From positions 3,658,001-3,722,000 of the forward strand of contig NZ_CP150901.1 of assembly GCF_038050405.1 (NCBI RefSeq): a DNA stretch of 64,000 nucleotides, given 5' to 3'. The notes below the pieces were generated by a model. That model did no database searches, had not been told where the DNA came from, and saw nothing but the letters and a program-made list of their open reading frames with translations. Below are positions 8,738-18,251 of this stretch, in pieces. Origin of the DNA: Paraburkholderia sp. IMGN_8 (GTDB taxonomy: Bacteria > Pseudomonadota > Gammaproteobacteria > Burkholderiales > Burkholderiaceae). Within the stretch, counting starts at the first letter, position 1, and every line of letters begins with the position of its first letter. A program made the translations under genes and the position numbers.

Positions 8738-11700
8738 ATGAAGAAAATCCTGTCGATCGTGTTTCATCCAATCCTGCTGCTGATAGTGGGCCTGGTTCTG
8801 GTCGCCGGCGTCATCTGGCTCGTCGGTCCGCTCGTCTCGGTCGCACGCACCTACCCGCTCGAATCGGAGACCGCACGGTTCGTCGCGATCGGCTGCGTCG
8901 TGCTGCTCGTCATCTTACGGAGACTCCTCGCGGCCTGGCGCGCCCGGCATGTTCAGGCGGCGCTCGCCGACGGACTCTCCGAGCGCACCAAACCTCCGCA
9001 GGTGGCGCCGCCCTCGCCCGGTGATGCCGAGGTCGCAACGCTGCACGAGCGCTTCGACGAGGCGCTCTCGATCCTCCGGCAGGCGCGCGTCGCGGCATCG
9101 GGCAAAAAGCCTGGCTGGCGCGACTGGGCGTCGCTCTCGTCGCGGCAGTATCTGTATCAACTGCCGTGGTATATGTTCATCGGCGCGCCCGGCTCGGGCA
9201 AGACCACGGCGCTAATCCACTCCGGCCTGCGCTTTCCGCTCGCGGACCGCTTTGGCACGGACCGGATCAGAGGCGTCGGCGGAACGCGGAACTGCGACTG
9301 GTGGTTCACTGACGAAGCCGTGCTAATCGACACCGCAGGCCGCTACACGACACACGAAAGCGACCGTGATGCGGACCGTGCCGCGTGGCAGGGTTTTCTC
9401 GGACTGCTCAAAAAGACGCGGCCGCGTCAGCCGATCAACGGCGTGCTGCTCACAGTGAGCGTGCCTGACCTCCTTGGTTCAACACCTGTAGGCATGGCCG
9501 AGATGGGTGAAGCTCTGCGCGCGCGCGTTCGCGAACTGGCCGAGCAGTTCGGCACGCGCTTTCCGATCTATGTGCTCGTGACCAAGACGGATCTGCTCGC
9601 TGGCTTCGCCGAGTTTTTCGCGGATATGACCAAGGAGGCACGCGCGCAGGTCTTCGGCTTCACGCTGCCCTATCAACCCGACGCACCTAACGCGGCGAAC
9701 GCGTTCGATGCGCGCGTCGTCGAGGAACTCGACGCACTGGAAGCGCGGCTCGTCGCCTGCGTACCCGAGCGGCTCCACGCGGAAACCGGCTTGCCGCAAC
9801 GCGCGGCGATTCTCGGCTTTCCGCAGCAATTCTCAGCGCTCAAGCCCGTGCTCGCCGAGTTTCTGCGTACAACCTTCGTACAGTCCCGCCACGACGAGAC
9901 GCAGCTCGTGCGCGGCGTCTATTTCACAAGCGGCACACAGGAAGGCACGCCTATCGACCGCGTGATGGGATCGATTGCGCGCGCCTTCGGCGTCGAGCGC
10001 AGCGTGCAGTTGCCACGCACAGCGAGCGGGCGCAGCTTCTTCATCGAAAAGCTACTGAGCGAGGTCGTGTTCGCTGAGCAGGGACTTGCCGGCTCGAACC
10101 TCAAGTGGGCGCGGCGACGGCATCTCCGGCTGCTCGCCGCGTATGTCGCGATCACAGTCGCCGCGGCCGGCGCGCTGGCGCTCTGGGGCACGAGCTATCT
10201 GAGCAACCGCACCTATGTCGCAAGCGTCGATCAGGCTGCGCGCACGGCGCAGGCCGCGGCCGCAGGCACGACTTCGGCAAACGCAAGTCTCGTCGCACTG
10301 CTGCCGCTACTTTCGACGGTGCGCAATCTTTCGTCGACAACGCAGGTCGATGCCGGGCATCCGCCGCTCCCCATGCAGTGGGGCCTGTGGCAGGGACGCA
10401 AGCTCGACGCGGCCGCCGACGCTGCCTACCAGCGCCTCCTGACTGACCTGTTCTTGCCGAAGCTCGCGGCAAGGATCGAGGAACAGGCGCGCAGCGCGAA
10501 TGCGGCGAACACGGGGTACGCCTACGAAGCGCTCAAGGCATATCTTATGATCAATGAGCCCGACCATCAGGATCCCGATGCCCTCAAGGCCTGGATCCTC
10601 ACCGACTGGGACCGCACACTGCCGCGCGAGGTTGGCAACGACGAGCGCGCGGCGTTGATCGCGCATCTCGACGCGCTGCTCGCGCGCGGCGCCGTGCATT
10701 CGAACCTGCCGTTCGATGAAGGACTCGTCAGTCACGTGCGCGCGATGCTCGTCTCCAATCCGCTCGCGCAGCGCGTCTACGGGCGGCTCAAGCAGCAAGG
10801 CGTCGGCGCCGACTTTCCGGAGTTCACGGTGGCGCGCGCGGGCGGCCCGAACGCGTCGATCGTGTTCGTGCGCGCGAGCGGCGCGCCTCTCACCAAGGGT
10901 GTGCCGGGCCTCTATTCCTTCGACGGTTACCATCAGGCGTTCCTCAAGGCGACCGATCAGGTGGCCGTGCAACTCGCGTTAGAGGAGCCGTGGGTGCTCG
11001 GCATCCGCGATCAGAGCGGTCTGCCGCGCGGCGACCCGGCCGCGATGCAGCGCTTGACCGAAGACGTGCGCCTGCTCTACCTGCAGGACTACGCGCACAT
11101 CTGGAGCGCGTTTCTCGACGACATCCGCATCGTGCGCGCAACGACGCTCACGCAGGCCACGCAGATCGCACGCATCCTCTCCGCGCCGGATTCGCCGCTT
11201 GCATCGCTCGCTCGCGCGGCCTCGCGCGAGACGACGCTCAGCGCGAAGCCAGAGGGAGAAGCGAGCGTCATCGACAAGGCGAACGACAAGCTCGCGGCCA
11301 CGCGCGACAAGCTGCTGAAGATCATCGGCGAGCCCGACCCGACGAAGGTCGCGCCCGTGACGTCGGGCAAACAGTTGGAGAGCATCGTCGACGACCGTTT
11401 CACTGGCCTGCGCGCGCTCGTCGCGAGTCCCGGCGCCGGGCAGCCCGCGCCGATCACTCAGACGATCGGGCTCATCAACGATATGTACGTGTACCTGAAC
11501 GCTACCGACGAGGCGCTGCAGCAGAAGACCGCGCCGCCCGTCTCCGATGTGCCGTCGAAGTTGCGGGCGCAGGCCGAACGCATGCCCGAACCGATCCGTG
11601 CGGCGCTCGTCGATCTCGGTAGCGAGGGCGCGATCGAGACGCAGGACGCGAGACGCGCGAACCTCTCGGCGGACCTGAAGGAGTCGGTCTCCGCGTTCTG

Positions 11701-12361
11701 CAACCGCGCTGTGACCGGTCGCTACCCGTTCAATCAGTCGTCGGCGAGCGACGTGCTGCCCGAGGACTTCGGCGCGCTCTTCGCACCCGGTGGCAAGTTC
11801 GACCAGTTCTTCCAGAAGAACCTCGCCGCCGACGTCGACCTATCGACCAAGCCGTGGGCGTTCAAGAAGGTCGACGAGTCGCAGACCCAGATCAGCCCAG
11901 CCGGCCTCGCGCAGTTCGAGCGCGCGGCGACGATCCGCGACGTTTTCTTCCACGCGGGAGGCAAGGCACCGTCGCTGACGCTGCAGTTCAAGCCGGTGGA
12001 AATGGACCCGTCGATCCTGCAACTCGTGCTCGATGTCGACGGCCAGGTCCTGTCCTATGCGCACGGTCCGCAGGTCGCAACGACCATCCAGTGGCCCGGC
12101 ACGCGCGGTAGTGGGCGCGTGAGCCTGCAACTGACGCCGCCGCCGACGAGCGGGGCGAGCAATCTCATGTTCGAGGGTCCGTGGGCGCTCTTTCGCATGT
12201 TCGACCGGCTCGATATCAAGCCCACCGGACAGCCCGAGCGCTTTTTCGTGACCTTCGACGTGGAAGGTCGCAAGGCGCGCTTCGAGGTCACGGCGAACAG
12301 CGTGGAGAACCCGTTCCGGCTCGCCGACCTGCACGCCTTCTCTTGCCCGGCACGGCTATGA
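8738..12361 (+). CDS. tssM: Type VI secretion system inner-membrane protein TssM (IcmF)
   Basis: TssM (IcmF/VasK family) spans the inner membrane and periplasm and joins TssL to TssJ. The 1207-residue length is typical. Two N-terminal transmembrane helices lie near residues 10-32 and 47-63. The cytoplasmic NTPase-like domain has a complete Walker A, GAPGSGKTT (residues 149-157). A third transmembrane helix occurs near residue 470 (YVAITVAAAGALALWG), and a large periplasmic part ends in the TssM C-terminal beta domain. Its TGA overlaps the ATG of tagF. Because the Walker A is intact, this is probably an NTP-binding TssM. Confidence 0.96.
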   Translation: MKKILSIVFHPILLLIVGLVLVAGVIWLVGPLVSVARTYPLESETARFVAIGCVVLLVILRRLLAAWRARHVQAALADGLSERTKPPQVAPPSPGDAEVATLHERFDEALSILRQARVAASGKKPGWRDWASLSSRQYLYQLPWYMFIGAPGSGKTTALIHSGLRFPLADRFGTDRIRGVGGTRNCDWWFTDEAVLIDTAGRYTTHESDRDADRAAWQGFLGLLKKTRPRQPINGVLLTVSVPDLLGSTPVGMAEMGEALRARVRELAEQFGTRFPIYVLVTKTDLLAGFAEFFADMTKEARAQVFGFTLPYQPDAPNAANAFDARVVEELDALEARLVACVPERLHAETGLPQRAAILGFPQQFSALKPVLAEFLRTTFVQSRHDETQLVRGVYFTSGTQEGTPIDRVMGSIARAFGVERSVQLPRTASGRSFFIEKLLSEVVFAEQGLAGSNLKWARRRHLRLLAAYVAITVAAAGALALWGTSYLSNRTYVASVDQAARTAQAAAAGTTSANASLVALLPLLSTVRNLSSTTQVDAGHPPLPMQWGLWQGRKLDAAADAAYQRLLTDLFLPKLAARIEEQARSANAANTGYAYEALKAYLMINEPDHQDPDALKAWILTDWDRTLPREVGNDERAALIAHLDALLARGAVHSNLPFDEGLVSHVRAMLVSNPLAQRVYGRLKQQGVGADFPEFTVARAGGPNASIVFVRASGAPLTKGVPGLYSFDGYHQAFLKATDQVAVQLALEEPWVLGIRDQSGLPRGDPAAMQRLTEDVRLLYLQDYAHIWSAFLDDIRIVRATTLTQATQIARILSAPDSPLASLARAASRETTLSAKPEGEASVIDKANDKLAATRDKLLKIIGEPDPTKVAPVTSGKQLESIVDDRFTGLRALVASPGAGQPAPITQTIGLINDMYVYLNATDEALQQKTAPPVSDVPSKLRAQAERMPEPIRAALVDLGSEGAIETQDARRANLSADLKESVSAFCNRAVTGRYPFNQSSASDVLPEDFGALFAPGGKFDQFFQKNLAADVDLSTKPWAFKKVDESQTQISPAGLAQFERAATIRDVFFHAGGKAPSLTLQFKPVEMDPSILQLVLDVDGQVLSYAHGPQVATTIQWPGTRGSGRVSLQLTPPPTSGASNLMFEGPWALFRMFDRLDIKPTGQPERFFVTFDVEGRKARFEVTANSVENPFRLADLHAFSCPARL

Positions 12362-13107
12362 GCGACAAGCTTCCCCCCGACCTCGCGCCGGCGGGCGTTG
12401 CCGAAGCCGCCATCGCCGGCTGGTACGGCAAGCTGCCGTCGCTCGGCGACTTCGCCACGCGGCGCCTCTCCGACGGCTTCGTCGAGCCTTGGGACGCGTG
12501 GCTTTGCGAACGTATCACCGAAACGAAGTTGCGGCTTGGCGAGCGCTGGCTCTCGCTATATCTCACCTGCCCGGTCTGGCGCTTTTTCGCGATGCCGGGC
12601 GCGATCGCCCCCGAACTGAGTGAATGCTGGACCGGCGTGCTGATGCCGTCGGTTGACCGCGTCGGGCGGCATTTTCCGTTCACGATTGCCGCCGCCCTGC
12701 CGAGTGCGCCCGCGACCGGCCGCGAGATCAACCGCATCTGGCAGTGGCTGTCCGAGATCGAGACAGTGGCGCTCGCCGCGCTCGATTTCGATCACACTAT
12801 CGAGCGGCTCGACGCGCAGCTCGCAACCCTGCCGGTGCCGGCGGTGACGCGCTACGAACAGCGGGCGGCGGTGTTGAGCGCGCCGTGGACCGTGGCGCTC
12901 TCCACCGAGTTTGCCGAGCAACTGGCAAAAGAGTTCGCGCCGATCTGGCAGGCCGAGATCCACGGCATGAGCATTTGGACTGCCGCGCAAGGCGCGGACG
13001 AAGATCAAGGCGTCGAACCTGCTCAACGTACGCTCACGATCTGGCCAACTTGCGGGATGCCCGACAACGACCTCTTCACCACCATGCTGCTGAATCGAGA
13101 ACCATGA
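12358..13107 (+). CDS. tagF: Type VI secretion-associated protein TagF
   Basis: TagF-family proteins act in post-translational control of T6SS firing, in Pseudomonas aeruginosa as a repressor working against the PpkA kinase pathway. The product is 249 residues and opens its conserved domain with GWYGKLPSLGDFATRRL, followed by the WDAWL and CPVWRFFAMPGAI blocks. Start and stop overlap tssM and the kinase gene by four bases each (ATGA), so the three are translated in series. The pairing of TagF with a kinase supports threonine-phosphorylation control in this T6SS. Confidence 0.93.
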   Translation: MSDKLPPDLAPAGVAEAAIAGWYGKLPSLGDFATRRLSDGFVEPWDAWLCERITETKLRLGERWLSLYLTCPVWRFFAMPGAIAPELSECWTGVLMPSVDRVGRHFPFTIAAALPSAPATGREINRIWQWLSEIETVALAALDFDHTIERLDAQLATLPVPAVTRYEQRAAVLSAPWTVALSTEFAEQLAKEFAPIWQAEIHGMSIWTAAQGADEDQGVEPAQRTLTIWPTCGMPDNDLFTTMLLNREP

Positions 13108-14981
13108 GCGAGCCCGGCCACGTTCCGGACGTTCCCGGACAATTGCCGGAAGGCGATAGGACCGTGATCGTCAGCATCGCGCGGGGAGGCGCGAACCCGT
13201 CGCAGCAAGCAACTGCGGCAGCGGGTGGACACAACACATTGCCGCCCGGCACGCGCCTCGGCGAATTCGAGATCGTCGGCCTGATCGGCGAAGGCGGCTT
13301 CGGCATCGTGTATCTCGCCTATGACACGTCGCTTGGCCGGCACGTCGCGCTGAAGGAGTATATGCCGTCGGCACTGGCGGCGCGCGTGAGCGCCACCGAA
13401 GTGCAGGTGAAGTCCGAGCGGCACGAGAGCACGTTCCGCGCAGGCCTGAAGAGTTTCATTAACGAAGCGCGCATCCTCGCGCAGTTCGATCATCATTCGC
13501 TCGTCAAGGTGTATCGCTTCTGGGAGGCGAACGGCACCGCGTACATGGTCATGCCGTATTACAAGGGTGTGACGCTCAAGGAGGCGCTCAAGGCGATGGG
13601 TGCGCCACCCGACGAGCGCTGGTTGCGCACGCTGCTCGTGCCGGTGCTCGATGCGCTCTCGGTGCTGCATGCGGCGAACTGCTATCACCGCGACATCGCG
13701 CCCGACAACATCATCCTGCTCGAAGGCAGCGGGCGTCCTGTGCTGCTCGATTTCGGCGCGGCGCGGCGCGTGATCGGCGACATGACGCAAGCTCTCACTG
13801 TGATCCTCAAGCCGGGCTATGCGCCAATCGAGCAATACGCCGAAGTGCCGACTCTCAGACAGGGTGCGTGGAGCGATCAGTACGCGCTCGCGGCCGTCGT
13901 GTACTTTGCGATCGTCGGCAAGACACCACCGCCTTCGGTAGGGCGCATGGTGAGCGACAACTACCAGCCGCTCGGAAAGCTCGCTGCTGGCCGATACTCG
14001 GAGCGATTTCTACGGGCTATCGATCGCGCTCTCGCCGTGATGCCCGCCGACCGGCCGCAGACTGTGCAGCAGTTCGCCGCCGAACTCGGCATCGCGCTTG
14101 ACGGACCGCCGCAGCATGCAGGACGGCATTCGGACACCAGCGGAGTGCTGTCCCGCCCCGGTAACGATTCGAGCGCGGCGCCGGCGCGCAAGCGCGTTGT
14201 TTGGGCCAGCGCGGCCGCCGTGATGCTCGCGGCTGCGGGCGTGGGTGCGTGGTGGCTGCACGAACGCGTGCCGACTCCGGCACGCAGTTCCGCACAATCG
14301 ACGGCCGCACCCGGTTCGTCGAGTACGCTTGCATTGCGAACGCCAAACACAGCATCGGCGAATCGCGTTGAGCCACCCGTCGCGAGCAGCGCGCCGGGGA
14401 ACCAATCCGCATCGTCTAGCGTCCGGCGACAACCTCCGTCCTCATCCTTGCCGCCCTTCACTGCGTCCGGCGAACTCGCCCGCATCGCGGCCCTAGCTGA
14501 CCCCGAGATCCAGGTCAAGGTCGATCTTCCGGTGCCGCGCGCGGTCGTGAACCGGGACAAACTGCGCTTCTCGCTGACGAGTAACCGCGCTGGCTATGTC
14601 TTCGTGTTCGTGGTCGATCCCGCCGACCAGTACCTGCTGCTATTTCCCAACGAACTTGACCACGAAAACCAGATCGCACCGGGCAAGCGTCTCGTTCTGC
14701 CGCGTCCCAGTTGGCCGATGCTCGCAGGAGAACCGCTGGGAGCGAATCATTTCGTCGCGATAGTTTCGCTCGCGCCGCGCGATTTTTCCGCGCTCGGCTT
14801 GACGCACGATTCCGTGTTTGCGAGTCTGCCGCGCGCCGCGCAGGAGGCGGCCGCGGCGCAGCGCAGCCCGACCTGGTCGCCGTTCGCCGGCGCGGCGCAG
14901 TGCAGCGAAGCGGGCTCGCCGTGCCCGCAGCAGTATGGCGCGGTCACCTTCAAAATCGATGTCGTGAAATCGTCTAAGTAG
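13104..14981 (+). CDS. Membrane Ser/Thr protein kinase with DUF4384-like C-terminus (PpkA-type T6SS regulator)
   Basis: This 625-residue Hanks-type kinase lies in the T6SS operon. The kinase domain covers about residues 54-330, with the glycine loop GEGGFGIVY, Lys84 in VALKEYMP, HRD at 195-197 (catalytic Asp197) and DFG (Asp216), so it looks active. A transmembrane helix at about 365-385 separates it from a periplasmic part that contains a DUF4384-like domain (FVFVVDPADQYLLLFPNE). By position it should be the T6SS signalling kinase, sensing an envelope cue and phosphorylating an FHA-type partner. No PppA phosphatase or FHA gene is present in the window. Confidence 0.88.
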   Translation: MSEPGHVPDVPGQLPEGDRTVIVSIARGGANPSQQATAAAGGHNTLPPGTRLGEFEIVGLIGEGGFGIVYLAYDTSLGRHVALKEYMPSALAARVSATEVQVKSERHESTFRAGLKSFINEARILAQFDHHSLVKVYRFWEANGTAYMVMPYYKGVTLKEALKAMGAPPDERWLRTLLVPVLDALSVLHAANCYHRDIAPDNIILLEGSGRPVLLDFGAARRVIGDMTQALTVILKPGYAPIEQYAEVPTLRQGAWSDQYALAAVVYFAIVGKTPPPSVGRMVSDNYQPLGKLAAGRYSERFLRAIDRALAVMPADRPQTVQQFAAELGIALDGPPQHAGRHSDTSGVLSRPGNDSSAAPARKRVVWASAAAVMLAAAGVGAWWLHERVPTPARSSAQSTAAPGSSSTLALRTPNTASANRVEPPVASSAPGNQSASSSVRRQPPSSSLPPFTASGELARIAALADPEIQVKVDLPVPRAVVNRDKLRFSLTSNRAGYVFVFVVDPADQYLLLFPNELDHENQIAPGKRLVLPRPSWPMLAGEPLGANHFVAIVSLAPRDFSALGLTHDSVFASLPRAAQEAAAAQRSPTWSPFAGAAQCSEAGSPCPQQYGAVTFKIDVVKSSK

Positions 14982-15050
14982 CGGGGCCACCCCAGGTGTA
15001 GGCACGGCCGGTTCAGGCGCGAAGCAGACAGTTGCAGGACGAGGACAATC

Positions 15051-16835
15051 ATGGGCACCACACGGACCTGCCATGCCGCGCTCGCCGGCACACTGTGCGT
15101 AGCACTGATCGGTTGCGGCACCCCTCAGCCGCCGCAGACGTCGAGCCAGCCCGCACCGGACGCTGGCGTCATGCAAGGCGACGCGAACGCGTCAACACAG
15201 TTGATGCCCGCCGTCGGCGCGGATGCGGGCGTCACGTACCCGCTCGCGAGCGCTCCGTCGTCGGAACTCGCGGGCACCGCTACAGCCTTCGCGACCCGAA
15301 ACGCACTCTATGAACCCGTGCGTTTCGCCGACTTACCGGGTTGGAGCCGCGACGATGTCGAACAGTCGTGGGAGGCGTTCAAACGTAGTTGTGCCGTGCT
15401 CGCCGGCAAACCGGGATGGTCGGCGCCGTGTGTGGCTGCGGGCAGCGTTGATGCACGCAGCGCCGCGTCGGTGCGGCACTTCTTCGAGCAGAACTTCACC
15501 GCCTACCAGATCCGCAACGTGGACAGGAGCACGAGTGGTTTGCTCACCGGCTACTACGAACCGACACTCAACGGCAGCCGCAAGCGTGGCGCGCCTTATG
15601 TGTACCCGGTCTATGGCGTGCCGCGCGACATGCTATTTCTCGATCAGAGACGCCTGCCGCCGAACGCGCGCGATACGGCGATCGCCGCGCGCATCGAAAA
15701 CCACAACGTCATTCCGCTGACCTCAGTATCGAGCGGCAACCTGAAAGGTGTCTACGCGCTGGAGTTGGGCGACAGCGTTCCCGATATTCGCGATAAGAAG
15801 CTACGCCTGCGGCTCGCCGGCAACCGCATCGTGCCGTACTATTCGCGCGCCGAGATCGAGCGCGGGCGTTTGAATGCGCCGGTCCTCGCGTATGTCGAAG
15901 ACCCCGCGATGCTCTATGCGATGCAACTGCAAGGAGCCGGACGAATCCGCCAGCCCGACGGTTCGATTCTGCGACTCGCGTACGCGGAGCAGAACGGCTT
16001 TGCGTTCAATCCGCCGATCGCGAAAGCAAGCACGAAGGGACGCAAGATCCTCGTACGCGGCGTCGAGATCGATATGGAAGAAGGCGCAGTGAATGCAGAA
16101 GCATCGAGCGACGGGGGCGCCTCGACAGACGATGTGCCGCAGTCGCCACTTTTGCGCGGTGCGGGCGCAGCCGAAACGGCGAGCCCAGCCGCGCCAGACG
16201 ACGCGGGCACTGCCGACAGTGGACCGACTTCACCGCTCCTGCGCGGCTTCAACCTCGTCAAGGGGACCACGCCGGCAGTACACCCGGCGCGCGCGAGCAC
16301 TCCTGGCAGCGCGGGCCAACCGCAAGTCCAGCAAACCGCAGTGGGCGCAAGCGACGGTCAATCGTTGTCTGGCAAGCCCATCAACTACCTCTTCGCGACA
16401 TCGGACCCAAGCTACGTTTTCTTCAAAACGATTCCGGATTCGGCCAACGGACCCATCGGCGCACTTGGCGTGCCACTGTCGGCGGGGCGCTCGGCCGCGA
16501 TCGATCCGCGCACGACGCCGCTAGGCGCACCGGTGTTCGTCAGCACAGGCGAAGCGCCATTGGGCGTCGTGCCGATGACCCGCCTTCTGATGGCGCAGGA
16601 CGCAGGCGGCGCGATTCGAGGCGCGGTGCGCGTCGACTTCTTTTTCGGCTCCGGCCCCCAGGCGCAGGTGCAGGCGAGCAAAATCCGGCAACCTGCGCAA
16701 ATGTGGGTGCTGTTGCCCAAGGGCCTGAGAATTGCCGCCAAGGAGTCGCGCGTGCGCGTGAGGGGCGCAGCGCTTGCTCCAACCCTCGATTGCGTCGTGA
16801 ACGATCCTGATCTGTGCGTCGAGAATGGGCAGTGA
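15051..16835 (+). CDS. mltA: MltA-type membrane-bound lytic transglycosylase with a low-complexity insertion
   Basis: MltA cleaves peptidoglycan glycan strands with anhydro-muramyl products. This copy is 594 residues, far longer than the usual 360-400. It has a lipoprotein signal (Cys22 in ALIGC), the MltA domain (DLPGWSRDDV, LTGYYEPTLNGS), and a C-terminal 3D domain with the conserved Asp in AIDPRTTPLG and the DAGGAIRGAVRVDFFFG block. Between them, about residues 339-440, lies an Ala/Ser/Gly/Pro-rich insert with a repeated SPLLRG hexapeptide. It replaces the usual helical MQAI..W-type segment. It sits 69 bases after the T6SS kinase, so it may open peptidoglycan for T6SS assembly; that is inference. 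Confidence 0.88.
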   Translation: MGTTRTCHAALAGTLCVALIGCGTPQPPQTSSQPAPDAGVMQGDANASTQLMPAVGADAGVTYPLASAPSSELAGTATAFATRNALYEPVRFADLPGWSRDDVEQSWEAFKRSCAVLAGKPGWSAPCVAAGSVDARSAASVRHFFEQNFTAYQIRNVDRSTSGLLTGYYEPTLNGSRKRGAPYVYPVYGVPRDMLFLDQRRLPPNARDTAIAARIENHNVIPLTSVSSGNLKGVYALELGDSVPDIRDKKLRLRLAGNRIVPYYSRAEIERGRLNAPVLAYVEDPAMLYAMQLQGAGRIRQPDGSILRLAYAEQNGFAFNPPIAKASTKGRKILVRGVEIDMEEGAVNAEASSDGGASTDDVPQSPLLRGAGAAETASPAAPDDAGTADSGPTSPLLRGFNLVKGTTPAVHPARASTPGSAGQPQVQQTAVGASDGQSLSGKPINYLFATSDPSYVFFKTIPDSANGPIGALGVPLSAGRSAAIDPRTTPLGAPVFVSTGEAPLGVVPMTRLLMAQDAGGAIRGAVRVDFFFGSGPQAQVQASKIRQPAQMWVLLPKGLRIAAKESRVRVRGAALAPTLDCVVNDPDLCVENGQ

Positions 16836-16904
16836 GACAGCCTGTCAAAGAGGAGCTGCGCAGGTTTGCGCCGGCTCACGCGCGAACCCGGGAACACACC
16901 TCGC

Positions 16905-17660
16905 ATGGATCAACATAACGTCCTGATCGGCGTGCCGACCTACCGCGACGAAGTGCACGTCAACTTCGCGTTTTCGCTCGTCAACACGACGCGGGCGCTA
17001 ACCGATGCAGGCGCGAAATTTCAGATGATGCATGTCGGCTCGTCCCACATTACGCGTGCCCGCAATCTCTTCGCGAACTATTTTCTAGACCATCCGGACT
17101 TCACGCACCTCCTCTTTCTCGACACCGACATGCACTTTCCGGCGGATGCGGTAATGAAACTGCTGCGGGCAAACAGGAGCGTCGCGGGCGTCGCGTACCC
17201 GTACCGGCGCGTTGACCTGACCCGTCGGATCGAACCAACGGACAGCGGCCTCTCGATGCGCGACTGGCTGGAAAAGCACGCCGACTATACCGTGCTGGTA
17301 AAAAGCAATCCGGAGGGCCGCGCACAGGTCGTCGACGGCTTTGTCGAGGCCGAACATATCGGCACCGGCATCCTGCTGATGCAGCGTAACGCTTTCGAGT
17401 CTGCGAGGCCATTCGCCGCGTGTTTCGCACCGCCGGAACAATACAGGTCGCTCATCCCCAGCGGCAACTTTTATGGCTTCTTCGACACAATCGAGGAGCG
17501 CGGCGCGTACCTGTCAGAAGATCTGTCCTTCTGCCGTCGAGCGCGCCTCGGCGGCTGCAAGATCTGGGCTCTGGTCGATCAAACGGTCGTGCACTACGGC
17601 GCGTCGGAAGTCGCCGGGCAATATTTGCGGGCGCTGCAGTTGCGCGGCAATGTCGGCTAG
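16905..17660 (+). CDS. Glycosyltransferase-like protein (GT-A fold)
   Basis: The product is 251 residues and begins MDQHNVLIGVPTYRDEV. A nucleotide-sugar-type core shows an early GVPTYR strand, the SSHITRARNLFANYFLD region and a metal-binding DxD-like motif, FLDTDMHFPADAV, at about residue 72. Later it has SEDLSFCRRARLGGCKIWALVD, which resembles acceptor-side segments of family-2-like transferases. No membrane helix is seen. It lies 69 bases after mltA on the same strand, probably as the last gene of the T6SS transcript. The sugar donor and acceptor are unknown. The frame extends upstream to 16866, but the ATG at 16905 matches the start of homology. Confidence 0.7.
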   Translation: MDQHNVLIGVPTYRDEVHVNFAFSLVNTTRALTDAGAKFQMMHVGSSHITRARNLFANYFLDHPDFTHLLFLDTDMHFPADAVMKLLRANRSVAGVAYPYRRVDLTRRIEPTDSGLSMRDWLEKHADYTVLVKSNPEGRAQVVDGFVEAEHIGTGILLMQRNAFESARPFAACFAPPEQYRSLIPSGNFYGFFDTIEERGAYLSEDLSFCRRARLGGCKIWALVDQTVVHYGASEVAGQYLRALQLRGNVG

Positions 17661-18251
17661 TTGCATCCGCTTAGCATCGCGACATACGCTGAATGCAAAG
17701 CACGCGCTTTCCCGCGCGGTCGCATCATCACGCAAAGAAGCACCATGTCAATGAAAATGCGCCCGCAGGCAGAGGCACCGAAATGTGGCGCTGCCGCCGA
17801 TACCTATAGCGGTGCAATTCACTCGAAAAGTTAGATAGATCGATTCCTGCCGATAGGAAAACCACCACCGGCAAGGCGAGGAGCACGAACGCATGCGGGG
17901 TAGAAGATCGGCTTGCGTTTATGAAATGCCAGCCGGATGGAAAACGTTTGATCCATTCACGCGCATTAAGCGCACGACTTGAAATAGTTCCAGAGCCACA
18001 ATGCAACGCCGGCACGCGAGCGCGAACCCGATGATGATCGGGCCGCGTGCTTTACGCACAGGACGGGTTGATTTCCATGCGCGTTGTTTCTGCGCATCGT
18101 TCCTCGGCGCCGCGTATTTCGGACATTAGAGAGAAAAGGATTCACCCCCGGTTTACCCGAGGGCAATCCCACATATTCTATCTGGAGAAAACGACGCGTT
18201 TGAACAATACTTCCCTCGTGATTCCCCATAAAACCAGAAAGAGACCTTGCC
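17661..18251. other. Intergenic region, no supported gene
   Basis: This 591-base stretch lies between the glycosyltransferase-like gene and the sigma-like gene and is less GC-rich than its surroundings. Only short frames occur, such as a 29-codon ATG frame from 17745. None has a convincing ribosome-binding site. It presumably carries the promoter of the gene at 18252. Confidence 0.5.

Noticed and set aside
17745..17834. A 29-codon ATG frame as a small protein
   Set aside because: No ribosome-binding site and no supporting feature. It lies in the leader region of the next gene.
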